64,000 nt of DNA from CBDHCC01 sp965219235 (GCA_965219235.1 OZ244721.1:1116001-1180000), one strand, 5' to 3'; positions 54,544 to 63,940 are shown, numbered from the stretch's first letter. Notes: generated from the letters alone by a model not told the origin. Numbers and translations are program-made.

Positions 54544-54804
54544 ATGCTTCATTTCCAGCTCGTCACCCCCACCCGCCTCGAGCGCGAGGAGTCCGTCCAC
54601 ATGGTCGTCGTGCCCGGAACCGAGGGCGATTTCGGCGCGATGGAAGGCCACGCGCCGTTCCTGTCGACGATCCGCGACGGGGAGCTGGCCATCTATCGCT
54701 CGCCCGGCGCGGAGCCGGAACGGCTGCGGATCGAGGGCGGTCTCGCGGAGGTCGGTGCTCACGGCCTGACGGTGCTGGCGGAGCGTGTGATCGAGGCCGC
54801 TTGA
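54544..54804 (+). CDS. atpC: F1 ATP synthase epsilon subunit, short form
   Basis: 86 residues: the N-terminal beta-sandwich (MLHFQLVTPTRLEREESVHMVVVPGTEGDFGAMEGHAPFLSTI) and no C-terminal helical hairpin, which in longer homologues acts as the inhibitory arm. The short form is found in other alphaproteobacteria, where inhibition is done by a separate zeta subunit. A 99 bp gap separates it from atpD. It converges on the EamA gene 29 bp away. Confidence 0.94.
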   Translation: MLHFQLVTPTRLEREESVHMVVVPGTEGDFGAMEGHAPFLSTIRDGELAIYRSPGAEPERLRIEGGLAEVGAHGLTVLAERVIEAA

Positions 54805-54833
54805 TCCTGGCCGCTGTTCGACGTGCCGATCTC

Positions 54834-55748
54834 TCACGCCGGCGCTCCGCCCAGGTTCCGCCGACCCTGTCGGCGCCAGAGGAACAGCCCCGCCCCCACC
54901 ACAACCGCGGCGCCAAGCAGCGACCATCCGTCCGGCCGATCGCCGTAGAACACCGCGCCGAGCGTCAGCGCCACGAGCAGCTGGCCATAGACCATCGGGG
55001 CGATCTCGGCCGCGCCCACGCGCAGGGTGGCGGCGAAGATCAGCGTGTGGCCGAGGCTCGCCGTGCCCGCGATCGCCAGCGCCCGCGCCGCAACCGACCA
55101 CGGGAGCGGTCCCAGGTGCAGTGAGGGTGCGCCGGTCAGATGGCCGACGACGCTCGCCATGAGCAGCACGGGCGTGCAGAAGGCCGCCACGAGGAACTGG
55201 CTTCCCAGGACACTCGCCGTTCCCGATGCCATGCGATTGAGCACGATGAGGCTGGCCAATCCGAAGGCGGAGGCGAGCGGCAGCAGCGCGTTCCAGCCGA
55301 GCTCCACGCTCCCGGGGCGCAGCACGATCAGCACGCCTGCGAAGGCGGCGACGGTCGCCACCACACCTTCCCACCGCATCCGCTCGCCCAGCGCGACCGC
55401 CGCGATCAGGCCGACGAGCATGGGGCTGACGAACTGGATCGTCGTCGCGGTCGCCAGCGGCATGGTGAAGATGGCGAGGTAGAAGCACAGGCTCGCCACC
55501 GCCAGCGCGCAACCGCGCGCGGCGTGCAGGCCCAGCCGGGTCGCTCGGAATCCGGCCCGGCCCTCGCGCCACAGCACCACTCCGCCCATCAGCGCCGCGC
55601 CGAAGGCGAAGCGCAGGGTGGTGATGCCGGTGCCCGGCCACTGCCCCGCCATCGACTTCATGACGCCGTCGCCGACCGACAGCAGGCTGAAGCCCGCCAA
55701 TGCCACCGGCAGCGCCAGCGCCCGTCCCCCTGCCCCGCGAGTCGTCAT
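54834..55748 (-). CDS. EamA/DMT family transporter
   Basis: 304 residues with about ten hydrophobic segments in two EamA repeats: ALPVALAGFSLLSVGDGVMK, GITTLRFAFGAALMGGVVLW, the TIQFVSPMLVGLIAAVALGE signature and the second half ending PMVYGQLLVALTLGAVFYGDRPDGWSLLGAAVVVGAGLFL. Substrate unknown. The ATG at 55748 follows GAGGCGG; a longer in-frame opening to 56024 overlaps cpaF and is rejected. Confidence 0.88.
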   Translation of the reverse strand: MTTRGAGGRALALPVALAGFSLLSVGDGVMKSMAGQWPGTGITTLRFAFGAALMGGVVLWREGRAGFRATRLGLHAARGCALAVASLCFYLAIFTMPLATATTIQFVSPMLVGLIAAVALGERMRWEGVVATVAAFAGVLIVLRPGSVELGWNALLPLASAFGLASLIVLNRMASGTASVLGSQFLVAAFCTPVLLMASVVGHLTGAPSLHLGPLPWSVAARALAIAGTASLGHTLIFAATLRVGAAEIAPMVYGQLLVALTLGAVFYGDRPDGWSLLGAAVVVGAGLFLWRRQGRRNLGGAPA

Positions 55749-55861
55749 GCGTCCGCCTCGCGCCAGCTTCGGCGCGAGTAAAGCCTTAAGCGGCTTTTCA
55801 CTTTTGCTCCCTAGCCCATGCGGAGGTCCAACGGTCCCTTCCGGGGCAGGGAGAGCAGTGG

Positions 55862-57358
55862 ATGAGTGCCTTTGGCAAACGCGGACCCGGCGGCGTCGGC
55901 CGACCGTCCTTCGGTGTGGCGCGGCCCATGCAGGGAGGCGGCGCGCAGGCCAAGGCGCCGGTCGACGGCGGCGAACAGTTCCCGCCGCTGGATGCGCTCG
56001 ACCTGGACGAGGCGCCGACCGCAACGGGGACCGCGATGTCCCGCCTGCAGGACCGCATCGACACGGCGCTGGAGGCCAGCGCGCCCAAGGAGGGCTTCGA
56101 AGCCTCCGTTCACAAGATCAAGGAGCAGGTGCTGCCCCGCCTGTTGGAGCGGGTGGACCCGGAAGCGGCGGCGTCGCTGTCGAAGGATGAGCTGGCCGAG
56201 GAGTTCCGCCCCATCATCGGCGAGGTGCTCGCCGAGCTGAAGATCACGCTCAACCGGCGCGAACAGTTCGCGTTGGAGAAGGTGCTGGTCGACGAGCTGC
56301 TGGGCCTCGGCCCCCTGGAGGAGCTGCTGGCGGACAGCGAAGTGTCCGACATCATGGTCAATGGCCCGGACCAGACCTACATCGAACGCAAGGGCAAGCT
56401 GACGCTGTCGGGCATCCAGTTCCGGGACGAGGCCCACCTGCTTCAGATCGCGCAGCGCATCTGCAACTCGGTCGGTCGTCGCGTGGACCAGACCACGCCG
56501 CTCGCCGACGCCCGCCTGAAGGACGGCAGCCGCGTCAACGTCATCGTCCCGCCGCTGTCACTCAAGGGCACGGCGATCTCGATCCGCAAATTCTCCGACA
56601 AGCCGATCACCATCGACATGATGCAGAAGTTCGGGTCGATGTCGGAGAAGATGGCGACCGCGCTGAAGGTGGCGGGCGCCTGCCGTTTCAACCTCGTGAT
56701 CTCGGGCGGCACGGGCTCGGGCAAGACGACCATGCTCAACGCCTTGTCGCGCATGATCGATCCGGGCGAGCGCGTGCTGACGATCGAGGACGCGGCCGAG
56801 CTCAGGCTGCAACAGCCCCACTGGCTGCCGCTGGAGACCCGTCCCGCGAACCTGGAGGGCAAAGGCGAGATCTCCATCCGCGACCTCGTCAAGAACGCCC
56901 TGCGTATGCGGCCCGACCGCATCATCCTGGGCGAGATCCGCGGGTCGGAGTGCTTCGACCTGCTCGCCGCCATGAACACGGGTCACGACGGGTCCATGTG
57001 CACGCTCCACTCCAACTCCCCGCGCGAGTGTCTGGGACGCATGGAGAACATGGTCATGATGGGCGACATCAAGATCCCCAAGGAAGCGATCAGCCGTCAG
57101 ATCGCCGATTCGGTCGATCTGATCGTGCAGGTCAAGCGCCTGCGCGACGGATCGCGCCGCACCACCAACATCACGGAGGTGATCGGCATGGAGGGCGACG
57201 TCATCGTCACCCAGGAGCTGTTCAAGTTCGAATATGTGGACGAGGACAAGGACGGCAAGATCATCGGCGAATACCGCTCGATGGGCCTGCGCCCCTACAC
57301 CCTGGAGAAGGCGCGCGGCTTCGGCCTGGACCAGGCGCTGCTGGAGGCGTGCCTCTAG
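55862..57358 (+). CDS. cpaF: CpaF family Tad/Flp pilus secretion ATPase
   Basis: 498 residues. Variable N-terminus (1-110), then the GspE-like domain LLGLGPLEELLADSEVSDIMVNGPDQTYIERKGKL, Walker A ISGGTGSGKTT (280-290), Walker B-like RPDRIILGEIRGSECFDLLAAMNTGHDGSMCTLHSN, as in CpaF/TadA. It would power Flp pilus assembly at the inner membrane. No other tad/cpa genes are in the window, so it is either an isolated copy or at the edge of a cluster that has been rearranged. It ends by a 4-bp overlap with the convergent phaR. Confidence 0.93.
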   Translation: MSAFGKRGPGGVGRPSFGVARPMQGGGAQAKAPVDGGEQFPPLDALDLDEAPTATGTAMSRLQDRIDTALEASAPKEGFEASVHKIKEQVLPRLLERVDPEAAASLSKDELAEEFRPIIGEVLAELKITLNRREQFALEKVLVDELLGLGPLEELLADSEVSDIMVNGPDQTYIERKGKLTLSGIQFRDEAHLLQIAQRICNSVGRRVDQTTPLADARLKDGSRVNVIVPPLSLKGTAISIRKFSDKPITIDMMQKFGSMSEKMATALKVAGACRFNLVISGGTGSGKTTMLNALSRMIDPGERVLTIEDAAELRLQQPHWLPLETRPANLEGKGEISIRDLVKNALRMRPDRIILGEIRGSECFDLLAAMNTGHDGSMCTLHSNSPRECLGRMENMVMMGDIKIPKEAISRQIADSVDLIVQVKRLRDGSRRTTNITEVIGMEGDVIVTQELFKFEYVDEDKDGKIIGEYRSMGLRPYTLEKARGFGLDQALLEACL

Positions 57359-57891
57359 CGCATCCGGTCGACCTGCGCGCGCAGCGCGGCGAGTTCGCGC
57401 TTGAGGGACTCGACTTCCGCATCGCGGCCCGGGGTGCTCTGCGGCTTGGGCAGCGCGGCTCCGAACAGCTCCATGTTGCGGCGCGCGATCTCGGCGAAGG
57501 GATTGGCCGCCATCGCGCCCTCCATCGCTTCGCGAAAGCGGTCTCCATTGGCGCGGAACGACGCCATCGACGCCTCCAGATAGTCGGGCAGCACGGACTG
57601 CATGCCGTTGCCGTAGAGCCCGATGAGCTGCCGCAGGAAGCTGATGGGCAGCAAACTGTCGCCCCGGTTCTCCTCCTCCACGATGATCTGCGTCAGGACC
57701 GAACGGGTGATGTCCTCGCCCGATCTCGCGTCCTGGACCACGAAGTCGCGCCCCGAACGCACCATCGCAGCCAGATGTTCGAGCGTGACATAGGTGGACG
57801 CATCCGTGTCGTAGAGCCGACGATTGGCGTACTTCTTGATCACGACAACGTCCTGTTCGTCAGGGTCGTCCGCGGGCTTGTCCTGGCTCAA
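57355..57891 (-). CDS. phaR: Polyhydroxyalkanoate synthesis repressor PhaR
   Basis: 178 residues. The PHB_acc_N DNA-binding domain is VVVIKKYANRRLYDTDASTYVTLEHLAAMVRSGRDFVVQDARSGEDITRSVLTQIIVEEE (16-75), followed by the PHB_acc domain LLPISFLRQLIGLYGNGMQSVLPDYLEASM and a C-terminal coiled coil (SLKRELAALRAQVDRM). PhaR senses PHA granules and represses phasin genes. Indicates that the organism makes polyhydroxyalkanoate, though the synthase genes are not here. Confidence 0.94.
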   Translation of the reverse strand: MSQDKPADDPDEQDVVVIKKYANRRLYDTDASTYVTLEHLAAMVRSGRDFVVQDARSGEDITRSVLTQIIVEEENRGDSLLPISFLRQLIGLYGNGMQSVLPDYLEASMASFRANGDRFREAMEGAMAANPFAEIARRNMELFGAALPKPQSTPGRDAEVESLKRELAALRAQVDRMR

Positions 57892-57945
57892 GGCGCTCTC
57901 CTTCAGGCTGGGGAAGCGTAGTCTCTGGCGACCGTCGCCACAACG

Positions 57946-58644
57946 TCAATCGCCGGCCGCCTCGTCCATGGCGTAGCCCGCGGAACGCACGGTGCGGATC
58001 AGGTCGGGGTCGCCGTCCGCGTTCAACGCCTTGCGCAGTCGCCGCACATGCACGTCGACCGTGCGCAGCTCGATGTCGGAGTTCACGCCCCAGACCGCGT
58101 TCAGCAGCTGCTCGCGCGAGAACACACGGCCGGGATGCTGCATCAGGTGTCGCAGCAGACGGTACTCCGTCGGTCCGATCGCCACGGGGGTCCCCGCGCG
58201 GCGGACGCGAAAGGCGACGGTGTCCATCTCGACATCGCCCACGCTGAGCGTCTCGCCGGCGAGCGCCGGGCGCAGCCGGCGCAGCACGGCGTGCGCGCGG
58301 GCCACCAGCTCCTTGGGAGAGAACGGCTTGGTGACGTAGTCGTCGGCGCCGGTCTCGAAACCGCGCAGGCGGTCCGCCTCCTCGCCGCGGGCGGTCAGCA
58401 TGATGATGGGGATGCCCGCCGTGTCGGGGGATCGGCGCAGCTGCCGGCAGACCTCGATCCCCGACAGTCCCTCGATCATCCAGTCGAGCAGCACGAGGTC
58501 GGGCGCCTGCTCCGCCACCCGCATCAACGCCTCCTCGCCATCGGGCGTGTGGACGACGTCGAACCCTTCGGACTCGAAGACGTAGGTGACCAGTTCGGCC
58601 AACGCCTCGTCGTCCTCCACCAGGAGCAGTCGGCCCTGCGTCAC
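57946..58644 (-). CDS. phoB: Phosphate regulon response regulator PhoB
   Basis: 232 residues from a GTG overlapping the phoU stop (GTGA). Receiver domain with acidic D11-D12, phospho-acceptor D54 (LVLLDWMIEG) and K106 in VTKPFSP; winged-helix domain with EYRLLRHLMQHPGRVFSREQLLNAVWG and VRSAGYAMDE. It activates pho genes when phosphate is scarce. The kinase PhoR is not visible here; it may lie upstream of pstS outside the window. Longer readings on the same strand are rejected. Confidence 0.96.
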   Translation of the reverse strand: MTQGRLLLVEDDEALAELVTYVFESEGFDVVHTPDGEEALMRVAEQAPDLVLLDWMIEGLSGIEVCRQLRRSPDTAGIPIIMLTARGEEADRLRGFETGADDYVTKPFSPKELVARAHAVLRRLRPALAGETLSVGDVEMDTVAFRVRRAGTPVAIGPTEYRLLRHLMQHPGRVFSREQLLNAVWGVNSDIELRTVDVHVRRLRKALNADGDPDLIRTVRSAGYAMDEAAGD

Positions 58645-59360
58645 GGCAGCGGGCTCCCGCCGGCGGCGTTTCGGTCCGCCATGTAGCTGCCGGTGGCCGT
58701 GAAATAGACCATTTCCGCCACATTGGTCGCGTGATCGCCCACCCGCTCCAGGTTCTTGGCCACGAACAGCAGGTGCGCGGCGTCGCCGATCGACTTGGGA
58801 TCCTCCATCATGTGCGTGACGAGCGCCCGGAAGATCGAGTTGTAGAAGTCGTCCACCACCTCGTCGTCCTCGCACACGCGGATCGCCGCGGCGGCGTCGC
58901 GCGCGGCGAAGGCGGTCAGCACGTCGGCCACCATCTGGTTGGCCTTCTCCGCCATCGCCGGCAGGATCGACAGCGGTTCGATCGTGCGCCGCCCCTCCAG
59001 CCGGCCGACCCGCTTGGCGATGTTCTTGGCATAGTCGCCGATGCGCTCGATCACCGCCGCGATCTTCAGCCCGGCGACCACCTCTCGCAGGTCGTCGGCC
59101 ATCGGCGCGCGCAAGGCGATGATGCGCACGACCAGCTTCTCGACCTCCGACTCCATGTGGTCGATCGCCTTGTCGCCCTCGATCACCTCGTGCGCCAGGT
59201 CGATGTCGCGATCGACCAGCGCCTGCATCGACTGGGTGATCGCCGCCTCCGCGCGGCCGCCCATCTGTGCGATCAGCGCCCGCAGCTCGCCGATCTCGTC
59301 GTCGAACGCCTTGACCGTGTGCTCGCCGCCCGCGGGCACGGGCATCGTCGTGTCTGCCAT
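58641..59360 (-). CDS. phoU: Phosphate-specific transport accessory protein PhoU
   Basis: 239 residues. Two PhoU helical bundles with VEKLVVRIIALRAPMADDLREVVAGLKIAAVIERIGDYAKNIAKR and DAAHLLFVAKNLERVGDHATNVAEMVYF, the second binding metal (E-x-x-x-D). It links the Pst transporter to PhoR. The ATG at 59360 is preferred because GAGGAGG lies just upstream; an ATG at 59378 would overlap the pstB end. It sits in the conserved pstSCAB-phoU-phoB order. Confidence 0.95.
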   Translation of the reverse strand: MADTTMPVPAGGEHTVKAFDDEIGELRALIAQMGGRAEAAITQSMQALVDRDIDLAHEVIEGDKAIDHMESEVEKLVVRIIALRAPMADDLREVVAGLKIAAVIERIGDYAKNIAKRVGRLEGRRTIEPLSILPAMAEKANQMVADVLTAFAARDAAAAIRVCEDDEVVDDFYNSIFRALVTHMMEDPKSIGDAAHLLFVAKNLERVGDHATNVAEMVYFTATGSYMADRNAAGGSPLP

Positions 59361-59370
59361 GCGGTCCTCC

Positions 59371-60162
59371 TCAGCCATAGCGGCCGGTGATGTAGTCTTT
59401 GGTGCGCGGCTGGGTCGGGCGGGTGAAGATCTCCGACGTGTCGCCGTACTCGACCAGCTCGCCCAGGTGGAAGAAGGCGGTGCGCTGCGACACGCGCGCG
59501 GCCTGCTGCATGTTGTGGGTCACGATGACGATGGCGTAGCGGCCGCGCAGTTCGTGGATCAGCTCCTCGATCCGCGCGGTGGCGATCGGATCGAGCGCGG
59601 AGCACGGCTCGTCCATCAGGATCACCTCGGGGTTCACAGCGATCGCGCGCGCGATGCACAGCCGCTGCTGCTGGCCGCCGGACAGCGCGGTGCCGCTGTC
59701 GGTCAGCCGGTCCTTGACCTCGTTCCACAGGCCCGCGCGGGCCAGCGCGCGCTCCACCATCTCGTCCAGCTCCGTCTTGCCGGTCGCCAGGCCGTGGATG
59801 CGCGGGCCGTAGGCGACGTTCTCGTAGATCGACTTGGGGAACGGATTGGGTTTCTGGAACACCATCCCGACGCGCGCGCGCAGCTGCACCACGTCCATGC
59901 GCGGCGAGTAGATGTTTTCCCGATCCAGCGTGATGTCGCCCTCCACCCGCGCGCTCGGGATGGTGTCGTTCATGCGGTTGAGGCAGCGCAGGAAGGTCGA
60001 CTTGCCGCAGCCCGACGGGCCGATGAAGGCGGTCACCTCCTCCAGCGGCACGTCGATCGACACGCCCCTGATGGCGTGCGTGTCCCCGTACCAGACATGG
60101 ACGTCACGCGCCGCCATCTTGGTGGTGAGCGTCGGCTCGTCGGCGAGCTCGGGAGAGGTCAT
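59371..60162 (-). CDS. pstB: Phosphate ABC transporter ATP-binding protein PstB
   Basis: 263 residues. Walker A GPSGCGKST (48-56), Q-loop FQKPNPFPKSIYENVAYGPRIHG, signature LSGGQQQRLCIARAIAV, Walker B VILMDEPCSALDP and H-loop VIVTHNMQQAARVSQRTAFFHLGELVEYGDT are all intact. It drives phosphate import. The ATG at 60162 is used; a GTG at 60174 overlaps the pstA stop as GTGA and is the alternative. Confidence 0.96.
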   Translation of the reverse strand: MTSPELADEPTLTTKMAARDVHVWYGDTHAIRGVSIDVPLEEVTAFIGPSGCGKSTFLRCLNRMNDTIPSARVEGDITLDRENIYSPRMDVVQLRARVGMVFQKPNPFPKSIYENVAYGPRIHGLATGKTELDEMVERALARAGLWNEVKDRLTDSGTALSGGQQQRLCIARAIAVNPEVILMDEPCSALDPIATARIEELIHELRGRYAIVIVTHNMQQAARVSQRTAFFHLGELVEYGDTSEIFTRPTQPRTKDYITGRYG

Positions 60163-60170
60163 GGAGTCAC

Positions 60171-61430
60171 TCACCAGCGTTGTTCGAAGCGGTTGCGCAG
60201 CCAGATGGCGAGCGCGTTCATCGACAGTAGCACGGCCAGCAGCACGATGATCGCTGCGGAGGTCTTCTCGACGAAACCGCGCGAGACCTCGTCCGACCAC
60301 AGGAAGATCTGGACCGGCAGCACCGTCGCGCGATCGTTGATGCCCGACGGCGCCTCGGCGATGAACGCGCGCATCCCGATCAGCAGCAGCGGCGCGGTCT
60401 CGCCCAAGGCCCGGCTCGTCCCGATGATCGTGCCGGTCAGGATGCCGGGCAACGCCAGCGGTACGACGTGATGGAACACGACCTGCAGCGGGCTTGCCCC
60501 CACGCCCAGCGCGGCGTCGCGGATCGAGGGGGGGACGCCCTTGATCGCGTTGCGCGCCGCGATGACGATGACGGGCATGGTCATCAGCGCGAGCGTCAGG
60601 CCCGCGACGATCGGTGCGGCGCGCGGCAGCCCGAAGACGGCGAGGAACACGGCCAGTCCAAGCAGGCCGAAGATGATCGACGGGATGGCGGCCAGATTGT
60701 TGATCGACACCTCGATCAGATCCGTCCAGCGGTTGCGGGGCGCGAACTCCTCCAGATAGATGGCGGCGAAGACTCCGATCGGGACGGCGACGACGATGGT
60801 GATCGCCATGGTCAGCAACGATCCCGCCAGCGCGCCCCAGATGCCGACCGTGGCCGGATCGGTGCCCGCCGCCTCCGAGAAGAAGGAACGGTTGAAGCCG
60901 GTGGTGATCGCGCCACGGTCCTTCAGCCGGTCGAGCTGGCGGGCGACGGCCGGATCCGTTGCCCCCCCCTTCGCGGCGGCGTCGAGCGTGGTCGCGGCGG
61001 GCAGGTGGAAGTCGGTGCGGCTCGTCAGCAAGGATGGGTCGTCCAGCAGCCTGTCGCGCACCGTGGTCCAGGCGTTGGGCGACAGCAGCGCCGCCCCGTC
61101 CGCTCCATAGGCCGCGTCCGCCGCCTGCGCGACCACGCCCTCCAGATCGACCGCCGCCAACGCCCGCGCGGCCCCCGGTTCCTTCAGCTGCGCAGGAGTG
61201 ACGAAGACCGGGGCGGTGGCGAGGTCGATCGGGACGGTGACCTCGGTGCGCGAAAAGCCGCGCGCGCCGTTGCCGACCATGGTGACCAGCAGAAACGCCA
61301 GAAAGGCGACCGAGAGCACGACCGCCGCCAGACCCCAGGCCCGGAAGCGGCGCTCGGCGGCGTAGCGACGGCGGATGCGACGCTCCATCGCCTCGCCGGT
61401 CCAGCTCGTGGGAGCGATCGCCTCACTCAT
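60171..61430 (-). CDS. pstA: Phosphate ABC transporter permease PstA, extended
   Basis: 419 residues against about 295 in E. coli. The extra N-terminal part has one membrane helix (about 35-55, LAAVVLSVAFLAFLLVTMVG) and a periplasmic section up to about residue 195, fitting the DUF3333 extension found in alphaproteobacterial PstA proteins. The permease core has WGALAGSLLTMAITIVVAVPIGVFAAIYLEEFAPRN and the EAA-like loop RDAALGVGASPLQVVFHHVVPLALPGILTG. It overlaps pstC by 8 bp. Confidence 0.94.
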   Translation of the reverse strand: MSEAIAPTSWTGEAMERRIRRRYAAERRFRAWGLAAVVLSVAFLAFLLVTMVGNGARGFSRTEVTVPIDLATAPVFVTPAQLKEPGAARALAAVDLEGVVAQAADAAYGADGAALLSPNAWTTVRDRLLDDPSLLTSRTDFHLPAATTLDAAAKGGATDPAVARQLDRLKDRGAITTGFNRSFFSEAAGTDPATVGIWGALAGSLLTMAITIVVAVPIGVFAAIYLEEFAPRNRWTDLIEVSINNLAAIPSIIFGLLGLAVFLAVFGLPRAAPIVAGLTLALMTMPVIVIAARNAIKGVPPSIRDAALGVGASPLQVVFHHVVPLALPGILTGTIIGTSRALGETAPLLLIGMRAFIAEAPSGINDRATVLPVQIFLWSDEVSRGFVEKTSAAIIVLLAVLLSMNALAIWLRNRFEQRW

Positions 61431-62805
61431 AGGCTTCGCGATAGCGCTTCACCACGCGCAGCGCGACGATGTTGAGGAGCAGCGTCACGACGAACAGCGC
61501 CAGCCCGAGCGCGAAGGCGGCGAGCGTCTTTGGGCTGTCGAACTCCTGGTCGCCGGTCAGGAGCTGCACGATCTGGGTGGTCACCGTCGTGACGCTGGCG
61601 AACGGATTGGCGGTCAGGTTCGCGGCGAGGCCGGCGGCCATGACGACGATCATCGTCTCGCCGATCGCGCGGCTGACCGCCAGCAGGACGCCGCCCACGA
61701 CCCCGGGCAGGGCGGCGGGGATCAGCACGCGCTTGATCGTCTCGGACGGGGTCGCTCCCATGGCCAGCGACCCGTCGCGCATGGAGCCGGGCACGGCGGA
61801 CATCGAATCGTCGGCCATCGAGGACACGAACGGAATGATCATCACCCCCATCACCAGTCCCGCCGCCAGCGCGCTCTCCGAACTCGCGTTCGGCACGCCC
61901 GCGCCGGCGGCCAGGTCGCGCAGGACCGGCGCCACGGTCAGCGCCGCGAAGTAGCCGTAGACCACGGTCGGCACTCCGGCGAGCACCTCCAATGTCGGCT
62001 TCAGCCAGCGGCGCGCCCTGGGTGCGGCATATTGCGTCAGATAGACCGCGCTCATCAGCCCCAGCGGGATGGCGACGATCATCGCGATGATCGCGCCGAT
62101 GAAGATCGTGCCCCAGAACAGCGGCACGGAGCCCAGCGAGGAGCCGGGATCGGCGGCGCTGATCGTCTGCGGGCTCCATTTCGTTCCGAACAGGAAGTCG
62201 ATCGGGTTCACCCGCGCGAAGAAGCGCAGCGACTCGAACAGGAGCGACGCGACGATGCCGATCGTCGTCAGGATGGCGATGAGGGAGGCGAGCAGCAGGC
62301 CGATCATCACCAGCCGCTCGACACGGGTCCGGGCGCGGAAGTCCGGGCGCAGCCGGGTCCAGCCATAGGCGGCACCGGCAAAGGCGAGCAGAAGCGCCGC
62401 CGCCAAGCCGATCCAGCGGTAGAAGGCGAGGCTGTCCGACACCGCCGGCGCGAATGCGCGCGCCGCGTCGCTGAACACCGTGGCCCGGGGATCGGCGGCG
62501 AGCGCATAGGCCTCCCGCAACGCGGCCTCGCGAGCGAAGCCCGCCGCCGGCAGCGCCGCGGACGAGGAGGCCTGGAGCGCCCGCTCGATCACGAGCGACG
62601 GCTGCACCGCGGACCAGACCGCCAGGAACACCAGCGCCGGCAGCAACACCAGCATGGCCATGTGCCAGCCATGATAGCTGGGCAGACTGTGGGTCCGCTG
62701 CCGGGCCGCGCCCGGCGCGGAGAAGGCCTGGGCGCGGGTCCGGGCGGTGAACCAGCCGACGACGGCCAGACCGAAGAGCAGGATCAGAACGGACGTCGTG
62801 GACAT
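61423..62805 (-). CDS. pstC: Phosphate ABC transporter permease PstC, extended
   Basis: 460 residues, longer than the 320 of E. coli because of about 180 extra N-terminal residues with two or three membrane helices (3-20 and 49-68). The core has PLFWGTIFIGAIIAMIVAIPLGLMSAVYLTQYA and the loop MRDGSLAMGATPSETIKRVLIPAALPGVVGG. With PstA it forms the channel for phosphate in the inner membrane. Starts 25 bp downstream of pstS. Confidence 0.94.
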   Translation of the reverse strand: MSTTSVLILLFGLAVVGWFTARTRAQAFSAPGAARQRTHSLPSYHGWHMAMLVLLPALVFLAVWSAVQPSLVIERALQASSSAALPAAGFAREAALREAYALAADPRATVFSDAARAFAPAVSDSLAFYRWIGLAAALLLAFAGAAYGWTRLRPDFRARTRVERLVMIGLLLASLIAILTTIGIVASLLFESLRFFARVNPIDFLFGTKWSPQTISAADPGSSLGSVPLFWGTIFIGAIIAMIVAIPLGLMSAVYLTQYAAPRARRWLKPTLEVLAGVPTVVYGYFAALTVAPVLRDLAAGAGVPNASSESALAAGLVMGVMIIPFVSSMADDSMSAVPGSMRDGSLAMGATPSETIKRVLIPAALPGVVGGVLLAVSRAIGETMIVVMAAGLAANLTANPFASVTTVTTQIVQLLTGDQEFDSPKTLAAFALGLALFVVTLLLNIVALRVVKRYREAYE

Positions 62806-62830
62806 GGCCTGATGAGCCGCTTTCCGCCGG

Positions 62831-63868
62831 TCAGAGACTCTTCGGGTCCAGCGGCGTGAGCGCCTTCAGCGTCTGGGCCGCGCGCGCGCGCACCTCCTCG
62901 GGCGCGGCGATCATGCCCGCGTCCGTCAGCTTGCCCTTCGGACTCCACAATTGCGGGAACAGGTCCAGGAACTCGCGCAGTCCCGACACCACGCCGACAT
63001 GCTGGTTCTTGACGTAGAGGAAGAGCGGACGGGCGCCGGGATACCGGAAGCTCGCGATGCTGTCATAGGTGGGCGCGACGCCGTTGATCGGGATGCCGCG
63101 CACCTGCCGGGGATTGGCCTCGAGATAGCTGTAGCCGAAGATGCCGAGCGTGTTGGGGTTGGCTTCCAGCTTCTGCACGATCAGATTGTCGTTCTCGCCC
63201 GCGTCGACATAGGCGCCGTCCTCGCGCAGGGTCTCGCAGACCGCCTTGTGCCGGTCCTTGTCGCTCTTCGTGAGCGCCTTGGTCGCCGGATCGCTCTCGC
63301 AGCCGGGCACCATGATGAGCTCGATGAAGGCGTCGCGGGTGCCCGACGTGGATGGCGGGCCGTAGACGGAGATCGCCTCGTTCGGCAGCGACGGGTCGAT
63401 GTCGGACCAGCGTTTGTGGGTCTGCGGCTTGCCGTAGGGCTCGGCCGCCAGCGCCTCGTAGATCTGCCGGGCGGTCAGCTGGAAGTTCGGTCCCTTCACG
63501 CTCTCGCCGAGCGCGATGCCGTCGATGCCGATCTGGACCTCGGTGATCTTGTCGACGCCGTTCTTCGCGCACGCGGCGTATTCGGTGGGCTTCATCCGCC
63601 GCGACGCGTCGGCGATGTCGAGGAAGCTCTCGCCCACGCCCTTGCAGAACTGAGCGATGCCGGCGCCGGTGCCGATCGACTCCACCGTCGGCGCCGGCAG
63701 CTCGGGATAGCGCTGGGTGAACTGCTCGGCCGCGACCTGGGCGAAGGGGAAGACCGTGGACGATCCGGCCGCGGCCACCCCGCGCGACGCCCCCGCTCCG
63801 GCACCCCCCGGTCCGCCGCAGGCGGCGAGCGACAGTGCGGAAATGGCGAGGAGGGGCAGGCGGCGCAT
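62831..63868 (-). CDS. pstS: Phosphate-binding lipoprotein PstS
   Basis: 345 residues. A lipoprotein signal MRRLPLLAISALSLAAC (Cys17) starts at the ATG at 63868, preceded by GGGACGAA. The phosphate-binding site is AAGSSTVFPFAQVAAE, GAGIAQFCKGVGESFLDIADASRRM and YGPPSTSGTRDAFIE. It captures phosphate in the periplasm for PstCAB. An extension to 63958 is in frame but lacks a signal and crosses the Pho box. It is the first gene of the pst-pho operon. Confidence 0.96.
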   Translation of the reverse strand: MRRLPLLAISALSLAACGGPGGAGAGASRGVAAAGSSTVFPFAQVAAEQFTQRYPELPAPTVESIGTGAGIAQFCKGVGESFLDIADASRRMKPTEYAACAKNGVDKITEVQIGIDGIALGESVKGPNFQLTARQIYEALAAEPYGKPQTHKRWSDIDPSLPNEAISVYGPPSTSGTRDAFIELIMVPGCESDPATKALTKSDKDRHKAVCETLREDGAYVDAGENDNLIVQKLEANPNTLGIFGYSYLEANPRQVRGIPINGVAPTYDSIASFRYPGARPLFLYVKNQHVGVVSGLREFLDLFPQLWSPKGKLTDAGMIAAPEEVRARAAQTLKALTPLDPKSL

Positions 63869-63940
63869 GGTGGTTCGTCCCGTTGTGGATGGCGACGTGG
63901 CGGATCGCGGCTGGCGTGTGTTCGCCCCTGCGACTGAAGT

